IMG/VR virus record: IMGVR_UViG_3300009098_000014
Location: 1-41,010 of that record
Source: a virus
Direction: 5' to 3' (one strand)
Length of the DNA stretch: 41,010 nt
Shown here: positions 39,577 to 41,010 of the stretch, piece by piece
Layout of the letters: each line of letters begins with the position of its first letter
Position numbering within the stretch: the stretch's first letter is position 1
Made by a program: the position numbers and the translations under genes
Notes under the pieces: model-generated
Databases searched by the model: none
Told to the model about the DNA's origin: nothing
Seen by the model: only the letters and a program-made list of their open reading frames with translations

Positions 39577-39591
39577 TTACTCCCGAAGTAA
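39577..39591. repeat. Dispersed palindrome acting as ribosome site
   Basis: On the transcribed strand TTACTTCGGGAGTAA, one arm mismatch, ending 6 bp before the start at 39571. Confidence 0.85.
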
Positions 39592-39593
39592 CA

Positions 39594-39839
39594 CTAGCCT
39601 ATGTACAGCAGCAGTTCGGCGGCGCCGTAGACTGCTTTCTCATCGCAGTAATCGCAGCGGTAACACGACGCGTCCGGCTCGCAGCCGTCGGCTTCTTCAC
39701 CGCAGGCGATGCAGAAGCCGGGGTTGTCGAGGGTCTCCATCTCCCGATGGACGGCGTCGATCACGCGCTCGATGGTGACACTTGGGTGTATCACTACGCC
39801 ACCCACGATGATGGGCTTGGGCTCATGCTTGGGTGTCAT
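39594..39839 (-). CDS. Small Cys-rich phage protein
   Basis: 81 residues. HPSVTIERVIDAVHREMETL, then CIACGEEADGCEPDASCYRCDYC (read as two groups), a dense zinc-binding cluster, then EKAVYGAAELLLY. A family with this 'GFCIACGEEA.GCEPDA' pattern is common in phages and uncharacterised. The start overlaps the upstream TGA as ATGA. Confidence 0.65.
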   Translation of the reverse strand: MTPKHEPKPIIVGGVVIHPSVTIERVIDAVHREMETLDNPGFCIACGEEADGCEPDASCYRCDYCDEKAVYGAAELLLYIG

Positions 39840-39985
39840 TGTCCGTTCTCCATAATGCTAGTGACCAACTCGGACACGAAGTCGTGCAGCGCGTTGAAGC
39901 GGTCAGTGGTGAAGTGTACGTCGTACTGCATTAGCAGGCGCTCTATCGCCTGCGCTATGGTAGTGATGTCATCATCGGTCAGCAT
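39836..39985 (-). CDS. 49-residue helical protein
   Basis: ATG 39985 to TGA 39838-39836: MLTDDDITTIAQAIERLLMQ, then a helix ending TSIMENGQ. GGAG lies 10 nt upstream. The stop is coupled to the next gene as ATGA. A helical hairpin is likely. Function unknown. Confidence 0.5.
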   Translation of the reverse strand: MLTDDDITTIAQAIERLLMQYDVHFTTDRFNALHDFVSELVTSIMENGQ

Positions 39986-40008
39986 GTGTCACAAGCTCCG
40001 TATATGAG

Positions 40009-40040
40009 TGTCACTGCCGGTCATGTGACCGGCAGTGACA
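40009..40040. repeat. 32-bp perfect inverted repeat
   Basis: Arms TGTCACTGCCGGTCA / TGACCGGCAGTGACA, 15 bp each with a 2-bp centre, in the 67-bp gap 39986-40052. No T-run follows in the gene direction. Could be an operator, an RNA processing hairpin or an attenuator early in the transcript. Confidence 0.8.
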
Positions 40041-40052
40041 GTCGGTTTAGTG

Positions 40053-40289
40053 TCACCAGCTCTCGCCGCATTCCGGCTTGATGACAGTCACGACACCGTT
40101 GGTGTCGGTGATGATCATGTCGTCACCGATACTAACACAGCACTCGTGGGTGCAGGCGACGCCGTCACATGGGCGCGACGACATCATGCTGAATTGCGAT
40201 GATAGCGCGTCCCATGCCATGCAGGCTTCGACGATGCCTTCGATGTCGATCTTGTGAATGCCATAGAACCTGAACCAGATCGTAACCAT
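40053..40289 (-). CDS. Small Cys-containing hypothetical protein, first gene after the early promoter
   Basis: 78 residues. TIWFRFYGIHKIDIEGIVEA start, CDGVACTHECC centre, then beta strands (DDMIITDTNGVVTVIKPE). AGGTGA precedes the ATG. First complete gene downstream of the strong promoter, a position where phages often place host-takeover proteins. Nothing more specific can be read. Confidence 0.5.
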   Translation of the reverse strand: MVTIWFRFYGIHKIDIEGIVEACMAWDALSSQFSMMSSRPCDGVACTHECCVSIGDDMIITDTNGVVTVIKPECGESW

Positions 40290-40343
40290 TGTGTCACCTA
40301 CTCTAGTGTAACCGCCGAGACTATTCTCGACGGGTTCCTCAAA

Positions 40344-40358
40344 TTACTCCCGGAGTAA
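40344..40358. repeat. Dispersed 15-bp palindrome in the early-promoter leader
   Basis: TTACTCC-C-GGAGTAA, perfect arms. It lies about 65-80 bp downstream of the predicted transcript start and 55 bp before the first gene. Confidence 0.95.
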
Positions 40359-40427
40359 TCCCTGCCGCCGGTAAGACGGGTTTGCCAGGGATCGACCCCT
40401 TTGGGACGCTCGACCATTTTTATTTGC

Positions 40428-40456
40428 ATTATAGCATACTTTGTACGATTTGTCAA
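40428..40456 (-). promoter_or_regulatory. Consensus sigma70 promoter for the leftward early operon
   Basis: TTGACA (40456-40451), exactly 17-bp spacer, TATAAT (40433-40428) on the - strand: a perfect match to the sigma70 consensus in an AT-rich patch. Start expected near 40421. It drives the - strand block beginning at 40289. Confidence 0.88.
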
Positions 40457-40673
40457 GTATAAAATGATGGATTACAGAACAAATATTATGAAATTGGCCA
40501 GACGCCAACTCGACGACCGGCCAATAACCTGGATAGGTGCTATTTTCTACCCGAGCTAAACAAGTTGTGGTAAATCCAGCACCAGACGTGCGCATCGTGG
40601 TGTCGGGGCGACGACTGCCGACTTTGGGCGCGGACTCGGCGGTAGGCTTCGGCTTTATTCATTCAATTCAGCT

Positions 40674-41010
40674 CTATTCCTCGCGTACCAACCCCGCCTC
40701 ATACACGGTCTCGGCTTGCGGCCATTTGCGCATCACCAAGTTCTCGTGCTCGCGAATCCGCTTGGGCGACCACTGCTCAGCGCGATACAATCCGGCGCGC
40801 TGTTCAGGCGGAAAATAATCGGGGTCTTGGTAGGGATCGCCATCCCAAACCTTGACCGGGGGCAATTCCTTGCCTTTGGGCTTTGCTGCCGACTGCGGCG
40901 TCGCGGTAGCGGGTTTATTGACCAGTTCGTCCCATTGAACGATCATCATGACGAGCGCCGTCGACATGTTTATGCCGTATTTCGCCATGAAATCGAAAAT
41001 TAGGGCCGCA
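40674..41010 (-). CDS. Partial protein, 5' end outside the window
   Basis: The frame is open to the window edge (ALIFDFMAKYGINMSTALVM...) and no ribosome site precedes the internal ATG at 40988, so the gene probably starts outside. The visible 112 residues have a helical start, a Pro/Lys linker (KPKGKELPPVKVW), DPYQDPDYFPPEQRAGLY and a basic helix (WSPKRIREHENLVM). No family recognised. If ATG 40988 is used, the product is 104 residues. Confidence 0.5.
   Translation of the reverse strand, partial: AALIFDFMAKYGINMSTALVMMIVQWDELVNKPATATPQSAAKPKGKELPPVKVWDGDPYQDPDYFPPEQRAGLYRAEQWSPKRIREHENLVMRKWPQAETVYEAGLVREE

Larger units (their letters stand above)
40290..40673. other. 384-bp intergenic control region
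   Basis: Contains the consensus promoter (40428-40456), a long leader with the palindrome at 40344-40358, and an inverted repeat TCCCTG...CAGGGA (about 40359-40391). The part beyond the promoter (40457-40673) shows no convincing gene; ORFs across it in several frames lack ribosome sites. Confidence 0.7.

Noticed and set aside
1720-40358. CRISPR array or transposon ends as explanation for the repeated palindrome
   Set aside because: Copies are kilobases apart with no regular spacers, no transposase is present, and no target-site duplications are evident around single copies.
40344-40595. 83-codon - strand ORF over the early control region
   Set aside because: It runs through the consensus promoter, the predicted transcript start and the palindrome, and has no ribosome site.
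1-41010. tRNA or rRNA genes
   Set aside because: No cloverleaf with TTCGA-type T-loop and CCA-end, and no rRNA-like conserved stretch, was recognised on either strand by eye; a tRNA scan was not possible.

Overview
The window is part of a GC-rich tailed bacteriophage (Caudoviricetes) genome or closely related prophage. It has two opposed blocks. Positions 1-16147 are read on the + strand and hold late virion and accessory genes. Positions 16169-41010 are read on the - strand and hold replication, nuclease and early genes. The blocks converge on a hairpin near 16184-16212. Terminase, portal and major capsid genes are absent, so this is not the whole genome. The host is not stated. The GC-rich coding, a PEP-CTERM protein and the phage gene types suggest a Gram-negative, probably proteobacterial, host; that is inference.

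Left block: end of a tail or appendage gene, a glycine-rich protein, a GNAT-fold protein, then four large proteins that look like an internal-virion or DNA-ejection set. These are a protein with an S74-type C-terminal chaperone, a lysozyme-like muralytic protein, a degenerate transglycosylase-like protein and a 2381-residue giant with an HETVH metallopeptidase motif. A run of small, often ATGA-coupled genes follows: a two-TM protein that is a holin candidate, several zinc-ribbon proteins, a DUF6496-like protein, an endonuclease VII homologue broken by an in-frame stop, and a proline-rich protein.

Right block, in transcription order from 41010 down: a strong consensus promoter (40428-40456), many small early genes, and a terminator/promoter pair near 37035-37102. 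Next come a MoxR/CobS-like AAA+ ATPase, a J-like protein, a DUF3150-like protein, a PEP-CTERM secreted protein, and a VWA/metallopeptidase protein. A terminator at 28782-28810 precedes family A DNA polymerase, interrupted by a 293-residue intein. After that come Ig-like/Pro-rich proteins, a candidate Acb2/Tad1-like anti-defence protein, a RecB-like nuclease, a VRR-NUC-like nuclease, an SNF2 helicase, a candidate ssDNA-binding protein and a primase-helicase.

Three things stand out. (1) The polymerase intein carries a complete HNH-type homing-endonuclease gene in a different reading frame of the same strand, so about 670 bp are dual coding. (2) A 15-bp palindrome, TTACTCC-N-GGAGTAA, occurs 13 times in exact or near-exact form, mostly just upstream of start codons and sometimes inside genes at tolerant positions. 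(3) A phage-encoded PEP-CTERM (exosortase) substrate lies within an AAA+/DUF3150/VWA gene cluster. All family names come from reading the translations; no database search was possible.
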